A DNA stretch of 25,906 bases from a virus. Where the stretch lies: positions 1 through 25,906 of IMG/VR virus record IMGVR_UViG_3300003650_000123, one strand, 5' to 3'. Of this stretch, positions 7,113-14,728 are shown one piece after another; the stretch's first letter is position 1; each line of letters begins with the position of its first letter. A program made the position numbers and the translations under genes. Below the pieces are notes generated by a model. It ran no database searches and was not told the DNA's origin. It saw nothing but the letters and a program-made list of their open reading frames with translations.

Positions 7113-7471
7113 AAATTAGCGAAATATTTTGGAAAAAGGACCAATACAAACCTAGCAACCGCGGTTTTAAATCAATGGACGAGGTTATTGGTCCGTCACA
7201 ATTTGCGGTTAAGGTAGGAAGCCAACAGTTTATCTACTCGCAAGAAGAAGTGCCAGAAGAAGACACTGTAAAAATTTGGCACAACGTAACAGATAGTAAA
7301 GGAAACACACACAGCATGGATTGGAGTCCATACGAGACTCCGACAGCAGAAGAGGTAGAACTTTGGATTAGATTGGGTATGCCGAAAAGAATATCAACTG
7401 GCCCGCTTACCCATAACGATCTAATTAAAGTAGCAAGACAAAAGGGCATACAACTGAATAGGAGAAAATGA
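7109..7471 (+). CDS. Hypothetical protein
   Basis: A 120-residue soluble protein without a recognised family. It has an N-terminal basic and aromatic stretch (KISEIFWKK), a central beta-looking region (QFIYSQEEVPEEDTVKIWHNV), and a helical C-terminus ending in basic residues (LNRRK). ATGA overlaps link it to the gene before and the small membrane protein after it, so the three are probably translated together. Nothing in the sequence identifies its role. Confidence 0.6.
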   Translation: MKISEIFWKKDQYKPSNRGFKSMDEVIGPSQFAVKVGSQQFIYSQEEVPEEDTVKIWHNVTDSKGNTHSMDWSPYETPTAEEVELWIRLGMPKRISTGPLTHNDLIKVARQKGIQLNRRK

Positions 7472-7626
7472 TGGATTTTGGATTGATTGTAGGATTATTG
7501 GTAGTTGCAGGAGTAGTGTATTATTTCTGGAGTAACAGGCCGTCTAAGAAAGCCGTAGTAGAACCGCAACCAAAGGTGGAAGTTAAGCCGCAACCAAAGG
7601 TGGCGTCTAAAAAGCGGAAGAAATAA
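7471..7626 (+). CDS. Small single-pass membrane protein with Lys-rich tail
   Basis: A 51-residue protein. Residues 2-20 form one transmembrane helix (FGLIVGLLVVAGVVYYFW). A proline- and lysine-rich tail follows, containing two copies of PQPKV and ending in KKRKK. The tail repeat comes from a 16-base direct duplication in the DNA. The ATG at 7471 is favoured over that at 7468 because AGGAG at 7460-7464 is then six bases away. It resembles small phage inner-membrane proteins in layout, but no family is recognised. A terminator follows. Confidence 0.6.
   Translation: MDFGLIVGLLVVAGVVYYFWSNRPSKKAVVEPQPKVEVKPQPKVASKKRKK
7564..7603 (+). repeat. 16-base direct repeat, 24-base period
   Basis: CCGCAACCAAAGGTGG occurs at 7564-7579 and 7588-7603, in frame, encoding two PQPKV units in the tail of the small membrane protein. 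Confidence 0.9.
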
Positions 7627-7660
7627 GCTGGCAGAAATATGCAAGCAGTAAGTTTTAAGG

Positions 7661-7682
7661 TGCCCCGCAAGGGGCATTTTCT
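7661..7682 (+). terminator. Rho-independent terminator
   Basis: TGCCCC (7661-7666), loop GCAA, GGGGCA (7671-7676), then TTTTCTT. A strong GNRA-type tetraloop hairpin that ends the late-type operon before the replication block. Confidence 0.85.
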
Positions 7683-7719
7683 TGAGTGCCGATTATTTGG
7701 TTAAGTGCGTTATAAACAC

Positions 7720-7727
7720 CATAAATA
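7720..7727 (+). promoter_or_regulatory. Possible late promoter element (CATAAATA)
   Basis: ATAAATA at 7721-7727, in the gap between the terminator and the DsbA-like gene and upstream of the sigma70-type promoter at 7758. It could allow a second, late transcription of the replication block. Confidence 0.4.
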
Positions 7728-7757
7728 GAAGTGATACACCTTATCTTGCAGTATTAT

Positions 7758-7785
7758 TTGACATTATGTAATGTTGTGCTATAAT
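7758..7785 (+). promoter_or_regulatory. Sigma70-type promoter, extended -10, of replication block
   Basis: TTGACA at 7758-7763, a 16-base spacer and TATAAT at 7780-7785, preceded by TGTGC exactly as in the promoter at 2104. A leader of about 34 bases carries AAGGAA just before the ATG at 7826. Confidence 0.85.
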
Positions 7786-7825
7786 ACTATCTAATATAAC
7801 AACAATTTAACAAAAGGAATATTAT

Positions 7826-8089
7826 ATGAGTTTTAATCGTGTTTTTAACGCGGAAGAGGTTGCACGTCTAAAAAAACTGATCGAGGAGGGATGTCAAGTT
7901 TCATACGAACTAGATTCTCTAAAAGAAGGATTGCGTGATACAGTTAAAGCAATCGCAGAAGAGATGGACCTTAAACCAGCCATCTTGAACAAGGCAATTA
8001 GCGTTGCGCATAAAGCAAAATTCCAAGACGCTTACGATGATTTCGATGCGCTAGAAACTATTCTCGAAGCTGTCGGAAAGACGATGTAA
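7826..8089 (+). CDS. dsbA: DsbA-like small DNA-binding protein (T4 type)
   Basis: An 87-residue, mostly helical protein. The pattern (ELDSLKEGLRDTVKAIAEEMDLKPAILNKAISVAHKAKF, read here in pieces) resembles T4 DsbA, a small double-stranded DNA-binding protein linked to late transcription. This refers to the T4 DNA-binding protein, not to the thiol oxidoreductase, and there is no CxxC. Its length matches T4 DsbA (about 89 residues). It is the first gene behind a strong sigma70-type promoter and abuts the DNA polymerase gene with no gap. Identification rests on remembered similarity and remains moderate; other short helical phage proteins could look alike. Confidence 0.55.
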   Translation: MSFNRVFNAEEVARLKKLIEEGCQVSYELDSLKEGLRDTVKAIAEEMDLKPAILNKAISVAHKAKFQDAYDDFDALETILEAVGKTM

Positions 8090-10420
8090 GTGTGTTATGT
8101 CGACGCATTTTATAATAAAAATAAGGACATCGTCCAGGTAGTCGAACGGGTCGATGGTAAACGAATAATTAGGGAATTTCGTCCCGAGTATAATTTCTTT
8201 TACCGCGATCCCAAAGGCAAACATCGAAGTATTCACGGTGATCGTGTTACTGAGCTGCGTTGCAAGAACGAAAATGATTTTAAGAAGCACGTTGCGTTCA
8301 ATAAGCACAGCGGGCTTTTTGAGAGTGACGTTAGGCCTGTTAATAAAACTTTAGCCAAGCACTATCTTGGTGTAGATCCTCCAGACCTACATAATGCCTT
8401 TTTTGACATCGAAGTCAGTTTTGATCCGTTGCGTGGCTACAGCTCTCCCGAAGAGGCATTTATGCCCATCACTGCTATTGGGGTGTACCTGCAATGGTTA
8501 GATACAATGATCTGTTTAGCGGTTCCTCCTAAGAAGCTAACCTGGGAGCAGGCTAACGAAATTGCTGCACAGATGCCCGAGGTCGTTTTATTTCGCACAG
8601 AAGCTGAAATGCTCGCTGCATTCATAGATGTGATTGACGATGCTGATATACTAAGCGGGTGGAACAGTGAAGGGTACGATATACCGTATACCGTTAATAG
8701 GATTGTCCGAACGCTAGGTAAAGAAGCAACTCGCAAGCTATGTTTATTCGACCAATTCCCACCTGTTCGAACTTATGAAAGTCACGGTGCTGAACGTAAA
8801 ACTTACGATTTGATTGGGCGGGTGCATCTTGACTATATGGACTTGTACAAGAAATATAACTATGAAGAACGACACACTTACCGATTAGACTATATTGGTG
8901 AAATGGAGATAGGCGAGAAGAAAGTCGCATACGAAGGTAGTCTAGATAGGCTTTATAATTACGACTTTAAGAAGTTCTTAGAGTACAATATACAAGACGT
9001 AATGCTATTAGACAAACTCGATAAGAAACTTAGGTTTATTAACTTGGCGAATCTAATTGCTCACGAAAATACAGTACTTCTCCCTGTTACTATGGGCGCA
9101 GTCGCGACCACCGAACAAGCGATCATAAATGAGGCTCACCGTCGAGGTATGGTAGTTCCTGACCGTAAACGAAACGTATCTGATCACGAGAGTGCTGCTG
9201 GTGCATACGTTGCATTTCCAAAGAAAGGATTTCATAAATGGGTGGGTAGCTCGGACTTAAATAGTCTATACCCCAGTGTCTTCCGTGCGCTCAATATGTC
9301 AAATGAAACAATGGTAGCGCAAATTAATCTTGAATATACTGATGCTGAGATTAGTAGCAAAATGGAAGGTACATGGGTTAATCCCGAGAGTGGAAAAACA
9401 TGTAAAAAAATGGCATTCGCTGAGGCGTGGAGCGGTAAGTTCGGTACAAATGAATTCGAAGCTGTGATGAGGAAAGATGTAAATATACCACTACGTCTGG
9501 AAATGGTTGATCGCGATACTTTCACAAATACAGTAATTGATACAAATGGTGCTGAAATATATAACCTAGTATTCAACAGTGGACAACCTTGGAACATTAG
9601 CGCAAATGGCACTATTTTTAGAACTGATGAGATAGGAGTTATTCCGGGTTTGCTCGAACGCTGGTACGCTGAGCGGCAAGATATGCAGGCCAATAAAAAG
9701 AAAGCTACCACTGTTGCAGATATAGATTACTGGGATAAACGGCAGCTTATTAAAAAGATTAATTTAAATTCACTTTATGGCGCCTTGTTGAATAATGGGT
9801 GCAGATTTTACGACAAGCGTATAGGTCAATCTACTACACTTACAGGTAGGCGTATTACGCGCCATATGGCAGCGGAAACGAATCGAATGTTTACTGGAGA
9901 CTACAACCACGAGGGTAAGTGTATCATATATGGAGATACCGATTCCTGTTTTTTCTCAGCGGTTCCTATTTTAGAAGAAGGGCAGGAGCTAGATGTCGAC
10001 AGCGCGATCAAATTATACGACTATGTATGCGATGAGGTTAACAACACGTTCCCGTCGTTCTTAAAACAAGAATTTAACATCCCACTGTCAGTTGGAAAAG
10101 TGATGCAAGCCGGGCGAGAAGTAGTAGGCAAATCTGCGTTATTTAATACCAAGAAGCGTTATGCTATTCTTATGGTTGACAAGGAGGGCAAGAGATATCC
10201 GGATGGTAAATTAAAAGTTATGGGACTTGATATAAGGCGCTCGGATACTCCGGTCTTTATTCAAAACTTTTTGGAAGAGATTTTGCTGGATTGTCTAGAA
10301 GGAGAACCTGAGCAATCCGTTATCGATAAGATTAAAGAATACAAAAAAGAATTTAGCAACATGGATGCCTGGAAGAAGGGAATGCCTAAAGCTGTTAATA
10401 AATGTCTTTTCATCAACTGA
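8090..10420 (+). CDS. 43: Family B DNA polymerase (T4 gp43-like), C-terminally truncated
   Basis: Replicative DNA polymerase with 3'-5' proofreading. Exonuclease motifs: DIE (106-108), GWNSEGYDIPY (190-200), YNIQD (299-303). Polymerase motifs: SDLNSLYPS (388-396), KKINLNSLYG (555-564), YGDTDS (614-619). The N-terminus aligns with that of T4 gp43, supporting the GTG start at 8090 right after the DsbA-like stop; GGAAAG lies upstream. At 776 residues it is about 120 shorter than gp43. Homology runs through KLKVMGLDIRRSDTPVF and stops after GMPKAVNK, then a few out-of-place residues precede the stop. Much of the thumb and the C-terminal clamp-binding tail are missing. The last bases overlap a dehydrogenase fragment in another frame. 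Either the gene was truncated by a deletion or insertion, the rest is encoded elsewhere, or this is an assembly join. Confidence 0.9.
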   Translation: MCYVDAFYNKNKDIVQVVERVDGKRIIREFRPEYNFFYRDPKGKHRSIHGDRVTELRCKNENDFKKHVAFNKHSGLFESDVRPVNKTLAKHYLGVDPPDLHNAFFDIEVSFDPLRGYSSPEEAFMPITAIGVYLQWLDTMICLAVPPKKLTWEQANEIAAQMPEVVLFRTEAEMLAAFIDVIDDADILSGWNSEGYDIPYTVNRIVRTLGKEATRKLCLFDQFPPVRTYESHGAERKTYDLIGRVHLDYMDLYKKYNYEERHTYRLDYIGEMEIGEKKVAYEGSLDRLYNYDFKKFLEYNIQDVMLLDKLDKKLRFINLANLIAHENTVLLPVTMGAVATTEQAIINEAHRRGMVVPDRKRNVSDHESAAGAYVAFPKKGFHKWVGSSDLNSLYPSVFRALNMSNETMVAQINLEYTDAEISSKMEGTWVNPESGKTCKKMAFAEAWSGKFGTNEFEAVMRKDVNIPLRLEMVDRDTFTNTVIDTNGAEIYNLVFNSGQPWNISANGTIFRTDEIGVIPGLLERWYAERQDMQANKKKATTVADIDYWDKRQLIKKINLNSLYGALLNNGCRFYDKRIGQSTTLTGRRITRHMAAETNRMFTGDYNHEGKCIIYGDTDSCFFSAVPILEEGQELDVDSAIKLYDYVCDEVNNTFPSFLKQEFNIPLSVGKVMQAGREVVGKSALFNTKKRYAILMVDKEGKRYPDGKLKVMGLDIRRSDTPVFIQNFLEEILLDCLEGEPEQSVIDKIKEYKKEFSNMDAWKKGMPKAVNKCLFIN

Positions 10421-10913
10421 TGAAATAATCGGTATGAGTAGGACGAACGGATACAATATATCCGACACCGACGCTATTATTCACATCGCCAAGGATTGCG
10501 ATGTTTTTATCAATAATGCATATTTAGGACCTAACCAAACGATCCTCTTTGCTGCGATGCTAGCGGAGTGGTTTGACGACAATAATAAGACCATAGTTAA
10601 TATTAATAGCAGAGCAAGGTATGACAATAGAATTGATAGGGATTATAATATACAAAAAAAGAGCCTATATAATGCAGCGGTGCTAGTCGCAAACGACTAT
10701 CGGAGAAAATGCCGAGTCATTAACCTTTCCCCTGGCTACATAAGTACCGACAGAATAGTAAATGCTGTAACAAATGTATCGAAAGATAAAATGCTAACGC
10801 CCGTTCAATTTGCTGAAATGGTAAAATGGACGATTAATCAACCACAAAATGTCGAAATAGCTGAATTATCCGTTTGGATAAATATGGCATTCGATACACC
10901 TACCAACCCATAA
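10404..10913 (+). pseudogene. Short-chain dehydrogenase fragment lacking its N-terminus
   Basis: The frame carries the second half of a short-chain dehydrogenase/reductase: CDVFINNAYLG (NNA motif), a catalytic-type YxxxK in YNIQK, and VINLSPGYISTDR. The glycine-rich TGxxxGxG cofactor motif that should start the fold is absent. Recognisable sequence (VFSSTDEIIGMSR) begins at about 10404, where the DNA polymerase homology ends. The frame is open back to an ATG at 10365 inside the polymerase, but that part is out-of-frame polymerase sequence. The first internal ATG is 10434, with no clear ribosome binding site. As it stands it could not bind NAD(P) normally, so it is called broken. Its substrate is unknown. 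Confidence 0.65.
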
Positions 10914-10929
10914 ATCTAAAATCATTTGC

Positions 10930-10957
10930 TTGACAAAAACTAAATATAGTGTATACT
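10930..10957 (+). promoter_or_regulatory. Sigma70-type promoter of the clamp gene
   Basis: TTGACA at 10930-10935, 16-base spacer, TATACT at 10952-10957. Transcription would start near 10964, upstream of GGAG at 10976-10979 and the ATG at 10991. Confidence 0.8.
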
Positions 10958-10990
10958 GTATATTGTAAAAACATTGGAGATTACGAACAC

Positions 10991-11740
10991 ATGACACAAC
11001 TTAAAGACACACTTAAAGACATCCTCAAACACACCCACGGCCTAGGTATATTTGAAATGGTGCGAATTACTGGCACCAAAGAATCTACTGGGGTCGAAAC
11101 TGTCGACGCGAACAAAACAGTAATTATGAAGGCAGTAACCAACAAACCGGTTCCCGAATTTATAGATTCGGTTATCGGTCTTAGGGTACTCGGCGTATTA
11201 GACGGGTATTTGAAGTTTCACGGGTTCGATACTGATGGTGGATCACTATCAATTACTACACAAGACCGAAACGGCGTAGTAACACCATTTGGTGCGGTAT
11301 TTAAATCTAAAGATGGGACGCTAGGCGATTATCGTTTTGCCATCGGTGCAGTATTAGACCAACAAATGGCATCTATCGATTTTAAGGGGGCAACTTACAA
11401 AGTAGAGATAGTGCCTACTCCTGTCAACATCACAGACCTTGGTTGGTTTAACTCCACGTTAAGCTTGACTGATATGACGTTTACTCCTAGGACTAATGGG
11501 ACAACGTTGACTTTCGACGTTGGTGATGGATCTAGTGATAGTGCCAAGATTGTTATTAACAATAACATAACTGGCTCGCTTAGTACTGAGCGACAATGGC
11601 CTCTTGATATTGTATTAAAAATCTTAAAATTGAGCAACACTAGCAGTAGTTGCGTACTAAGCATAAATGATAAATTAATGCAGATTAAAATATCTAGCGG
11701 GCTAGGCGAGTACACTTACCTAATTCCACCTAAACAATAA
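10991..11740 (+). CDS. 45: Probable DNA sliding clamp (gp45-like)
   Basis: A 249-residue protein that would form the ring-shaped processivity factor for the DNA polymerase; in T4 it is also a late-transcription activator. It starts with a short helix (LKDTLKDILKHTH), as gp45 does. It has two beta-rich halves and ends with WPLDIVLKILKLS, a short strand and GLGEYTYLIPP, the kind of ending I associate with phage clamps. It is close to gp45 in length (228). Similarity is remote and inferred from pattern and from its place after the polymerase. ATG 10991 is chosen over the open frame from 10949 because that start would overlap the promoter -10, while GGAG lies well placed before 10991. Confidence 0.6.
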   Translation: MTQLKDTLKDILKHTHGLGIFEMVRITGTKESTGVETVDANKTVIMKAVTNKPVPEFIDSVIGLRVLGVLDGYLKFHGFDTDGGSLSITTQDRNGVVTPFGAVFKSKDGTLGDYRFAIGAVLDQQMASIDFKGATYKVEIVPTPVNITDLGWFNSTLSLTDMTFTPRTNGTTLTFDVGDGSSDSAKIVINNNITGSLSTERQWPLDIVLKILKLSNTSSSCVLSINDKLMQIKISSGLGEYTYLIPPKQ

Positions 11741-11747
11741 GGCTTAA

Positions 11748-11867
11748 GTGAAGATTAAAATTGAAGTAGAGCTCGACACGGTAACCGATGCAGATGAGAT
11801 TGATGCGCTTTTGGCTGTAATCTCACGCATCAAGGCTGTGCCGGCCCCACAAGAAGATAAGGAATAA
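11748..11867 (+). CDS. Hypothetical 39-residue protein
   Basis: A short GTG-started frame between the clamp and the QueD-like gene. The peptide begins MKIKIEVELDTVTDADEIDALL, an amphipathic acidic stretch, and ends EDKE. Its stop overlaps the next ATG by one base (TAATG), the spacing expected of coupled genes, which is the main support for it being real. No family is recognised. Confidence 0.5.
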   Translation: MKIKIEVELDTVTDADEIDALLAVISRIKAVPAPQEDKE

Positions 11868-12223
11868 TGGAAACTAAAACGTTCATCAAAGTAAGAACAC
11901 AGTTTGAAGGGTTTCACCATTATCCTGGTGCTGGCGTGATTGATCAACGTATTAAGTTTTTGGAGAACGATCATCGCCATATGTTTCACGTTACCGTGAA
12001 ACTTGCAGTCACACATTTAGATCGCGAGCTGGAATTCTTTTTAGTAAAATGGGCATTAGCTAATTTCATAAAATCGGGTAACCAGAATTATAAATCTTGT
12101 GAAATGATAGCATCAGATATTTTAAACGATCACTTAATACCATTGTATGGTGATCAACGATATTACGAAGTGACAGTATCAGAGGACGGTGAGTCTGATG
12201 GCATTGTCGAATATTTACCGTAA
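11867..12223 (+). CDS. QueD/6-pyruvoyltetrahydropterin synthase-like protein
   Basis: A 118-residue protein whose layout suggests the tunnelling (T-fold) family that includes QueD. FEGFHHYPG (His17/18) stands where the first zinc His lies, and DHRHMFHVTV (H36, H38) replaces the usual HGH pair. The C-terminal half, SCEMIASDILNDHL then YYEVTVSED, resembles the PTSENIA and VxVxE regions of QueD. The catalytic Cys that normally precedes the HGH is not seen, so activity as a 6-carboxytetrahydropterin synthase is uncertain. FolE, QueE and a DpdA-like gene in the same segment make a role in 7-deazaguanine synthesis plausible. It could instead be a structural homologue with another substrate. Confidence 0.45.
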   Translation: METKTFIKVRTQFEGFHHYPGAGVIDQRIKFLENDHRHMFHVTVKLAVTHLDRELEFFLVKWALANFIKSGNQNYKSCEMIASDILNDHLIPLYGDQRYYEVTVSEDGESDGIVEYLP

Positions 12224-12260
12224 AAATAACAACAAAACAGTTGTATAAGGAGAAATAATC

Positions 12261-12440
12261 ATGACAGAGACACATTTAAAACTTAAAGTACTATTCGATG
12301 ACTATATCACACAAAGTGAAAAGTTCGAAGTCGGCGGTGTTAAAGCAGCAGCGGCTCGCTGCCGTAAGGCACTAATGGAAATTTCCAAGTTGTGCAAAGT
12401 GCGCCGCGGTGAGATTCAAGACAAAAAGAACGCAACGTGA
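12261..12440 (+). CDS. Small histone H1/Hc1-like basic protein
   Basis: A 59-residue protein preceded by AAGGAGAAATAATC, an excellent ribosome binding site. The C-terminal two thirds (KFEVGGVKAAAARCRKALMEISKL, then VRRGEIQDKKNA) is a Lys/Arg/Ala-rich helix. It recalls the chlamydial Hc1-type histone H1-like family and small basic proteins of large phages. A nucleic-acid-binding role is inferred from charge and pattern only. The gene overlaps the next small basic gene (GTGA at 12437-12440), so the two are probably coupled. Confidence 0.55.
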   Translation: MTETHLKLKVLFDDYITQSEKFEVGGVKAAAARCRKALMEISKLCKVRRGEIQDKKNAT

Positions 12441-12604
12441 ACGGCACGACCACATTTATAGATAATGTAGACGAGGAGACAGGTACCCCATTACTGTCTC
12501 CGGCCGACATAGAAGCTATAGCGAGGGCAGAGTTAAAGCGTATTCGCAAACGGGCAGCAAGAGCTAAACACTATGCCGCTCAAATTATAACAAACCAAGC
12601 CTAA
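12437..12604 (+). CDS. Hypothetical small basic protein
   Basis: A 55-residue protein with GTG start overlapping the preceding stop (GTGA). The N-terminus is acidic (DNVDEETG). The second half is a strongly basic helix (ARAELKRIRKRAARAKHYAAQ). This split charge pattern suggests nucleic-acid or partner binding, but no family is recognised. It lies 17 bases before the DpdA-like gene and is probably in the same transcript. Confidence 0.5.
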   Translation: MNGTTTFIDNVDEETGTPLLSPADIEAIARAELKRIRKRAARAKHYAAQIITNQA

Positions 12605-12621
12605 TAATTACAGGTACTAAG

Positions 12622-14199
12622 ATGGCATACAAACAACACACCGTAGATTTAGGCCAGACTCAACGAGATTTCGCCGTATATCTCCCAGCCATTTCCTCAT
12701 TCTACACCAAGCAATTGGAAAAGATTGTTGGGGCAGATAAAGCTAACAGTAGAGTACCTGCTGGGTTTGAAAAAGGTAACGAAGGTCTTGACTTTTTAGA
12801 TCCAGACGGATATTACTATTACCCTTACGGACTTTATAGCGCAGGACACGCCCAATTGGATGTGTCCAAAACTGATGCTGCCGAGCCGATGATTCAGAAA
12901 CGAGATCGTAGTAAGACTGTGATCGTCGGTGACAGTGGTGGATTTCAGGTTGCTACTGGTGTATTGAAGATGGATTGGAAACACGCTGGCGATCCTAACG
13001 ATCCTGCTCGAGAGGCAATATGTGAAAAAATATTGCGATGGTTGGAACACACAGCAGACTGGAGTATGACATTTGACGTACCTAGCGTGGCGTGTATTCC
13101 ACCACTTAATCAGAGGACCGGGTTGACTAGTTTCCAAGCAGCACTTGATATCACTATTCTTAATCTAGATTACTTTTTAAAGAATAGGGTACCTGGTGCT
13201 ACCAAGTTTATGAACATTTTGTCGGGAAACGATGAGGCTAGTTCAGATCAATGGTATAAGGCAGTAAGGCACTTTAGTGATACTGCCTTTGTAAAAGAAG
13301 TGTATGGTGACGCTGACAGAACGTTAGAAGGGTATGCATTTGCTGGTATTAACAAAAGCTTCATGTATATTGCCCTCAAGCGTATCCTAGATTTGCGTCG
13401 TGATGGTTTACTAGAAGGCAAAGGCTGGATGCACTTTTTGGGAACCGGTAAACTGAATTGGGCCTGTTACTTAACAAGTATCCAGCGAGTACTACGCAAG
13501 CACGATAGTCCGGATATTATACTAAGCTTCGATGCCGCTAGTCCTTTTGTGAACACAGCATTTGGGCAGACATACTCGCATAACTTTTTCGCCCCTAAAA
13601 AATTCAGCTACTTCATGGACAGGGCATTTGATTCACAAAAGCTAAAAGGTAGTACTTTACCCATGCCATTTGGTAGCCCAATTATGAACCGTTTAACAGC
13701 TGGTGATATTTGTACTATGGCTGTTGGGGATTTAGATAAGAACGGGAAAGCAAAAGGAACAGACAGCACAAGTTGGGACACTCAAAGCTATATGTATTAT
13801 ATGGCCCACAGTGTTTATAATCACCTTACCGCAGTACAAGAAGCAAACAGGTTAGCTGACTTAGAAAAGTTTCGTGCCGACGTCCATTATACTGATTGGA
13901 TCGGTGACAAGAGAAGCAAGTACACAAACGAGTTCTCGCCGTATGTTCCATATAGTGTAGTGTACTTTGATAGCTTCGTTAAGGATCTGTTAGATCCTAA
14001 AAATCCCGATCCTTACGGCATGCTTAAGAAATATAAATGCTTCTTAGACGAGATTAGTTTTGGTACGTTAGCAGCAGAGAAAAAACTCGACATTGAGCAC
14101 TTTGACGAATCTAAAGGTATAATGAATAGCGATGAACTTGGAACAGAAATAGAGAATATTAACTTTGAAGATATAATGGGCGATGAAATACAAAATTAA
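12622..14199 (+). CDS. dpdA: DpdA-like tRNA-guanine transglycosylase family protein
   Basis: A 525-residue member of the TGT superfamily. VGDSGGFQ (DSGGFQ at 104-109) is the signature carrying the first catalytic Asp, D104. IILSFDAASPF (D304) fits the second, nucleophilic Asp region (FDCVxPTR in bacterial Tgt). FDVPS and MHFLGTGKLN fit other core strands of the TIM barrel. It lacks the usual C-terminal zinc site of Tgt and is longer than tRNA enzymes (about 375). Together with folE and queE nearby this favours DpdA, which in phages swaps guanine in DNA for a 7-deazaguanine, helping evade restriction. An alternative is an RNA-modifying Tgt. Start ATG 12622 has only a weak AGG upstream. The 3' end overlaps the macro-domain gene by 17 bases. 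Confidence 0.75.
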   Translation: MAYKQHTVDLGQTQRDFAVYLPAISSFYTKQLEKIVGADKANSRVPAGFEKGNEGLDFLDPDGYYYYPYGLYSAGHAQLDVSKTDAAEPMIQKRDRSKTVIVGDSGGFQVATGVLKMDWKHAGDPNDPAREAICEKILRWLEHTADWSMTFDVPSVACIPPLNQRTGLTSFQAALDITILNLDYFLKNRVPGATKFMNILSGNDEASSDQWYKAVRHFSDTAFVKEVYGDADRTLEGYAFAGINKSFMYIALKRILDLRRDGLLEGKGWMHFLGTGKLNWACYLTSIQRVLRKHDSPDIILSFDAASPFVNTAFGQTYSHNFFAPKKFSYFMDRAFDSQKLKGSTLPMPFGSPIMNRLTAGDICTMAVGDLDKNGKAKGTDSTSWDTQSYMYYMAHSVYNHLTAVQEANRLADLEKFRADVHYTDWIGDKRSKYTNEFSPYVPYSVVYFDSFVKDLLDPKNPDPYGMLKKYKCFLDEISFGTLAAEKKLDIEHFDESKGIMNSDELGTEIENINFEDIMGDEIQN

Positions 14200-14728
14200 A
14201 AATTTACTCGACGCATTTGACGATGGTGAGATCGACATGATGGCTCACCAGTGTAATTGTTTTTGTAAAATGGGGAGTGGAATAGCTCCCCAAATTGCCA
14301 AACGTTTTCCGGAAGCCAAGTATGTTGATGACAAAACTATGAAGCTTGGCGCGAAAAAATTAGGGCTATGGACTTGTGCTATGGCCAAGAGGACCCACCC
14401 GACACCGGGCACAATTATCAACCTATACGGTCAATTTTTCCCTGGCAAGACCGATGACGTCTTACGTGTTGGTTCAATGTTCGATGGACATAATGTTCGG
14501 TACGCTCCGATACGACACGCGATACGTTCCTTTAATTTGTCGGTTACTGCCATGCCATCTGAGACTAAAATTGGCCTACCTAAGATAGGGTCGGGACTTG
14601 CGGGTGGGGATTGGAAAGTGATTGAAAAAATTATCGAGGAAGAATTAACTAACTTGGATGTTACCATCTACATTTTAAATAAAGCAGAGTTCCCGCCGTG
14701 GGTAAGTGATGGGGAACTTCGTGAGTAA
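14183..14728 (+). CDS. Macro-domain protein (ADP-ribose binding / hydrolase-like)
   Basis: A 181-residue single macro domain. The N-terminal loop AHQCNCFCKMGSGIA fits the VNxAN-GGG(V/I)A-type ADP-ribose site. INLYGQ and IGLPKIGSGLAGGDW fit the conserved core and second binding loop, of the ALC1/ADP-ribose-1''-phosphatase subtype. Such proteins bind or remove ADP-ribose. In a phage this could reverse ADP-ribosylation of DNA or proteins by host defences (DarT-like toxins), clear NAD-derived signals, or recycle ADP-ribose; the sequence does not choose. It overlaps the DpdA-like gene upstream and the glycosyltransferase downstream, so it belongs to the same operon. Confidence 0.75.
   Translation: MKYKIKNLLDAFDDGEIDMMAHQCNCFCKMGSGIAPQIAKRFPEAKYVDDKTMKLGAKKLGLWTCAMAKRTHPTPGTIINLYGQFFPGKTDDVLRVGSMFDGHNVRYAPIRHAIRSFNLSVTAMPSETKIGLPKIGSGLAGGDWKVIEKIIEEELTNLDVTIYILNKAEFPPWVSDGELRE

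Noticed and set aside
9232-9711. Minus-strand open frame of 159 codons
   Set aside because: It lies wholly inside the polymerase gene, is antisense to conserved motif regions, and reads as low-complexity Ser/Leu shadow sequence.
10365-10434. ATG 10365 as true start of the dehydrogenase-like gene
   Set aside because: The first 13 codons are the polymerase sequence read out of frame, with no dehydrogenase homology.
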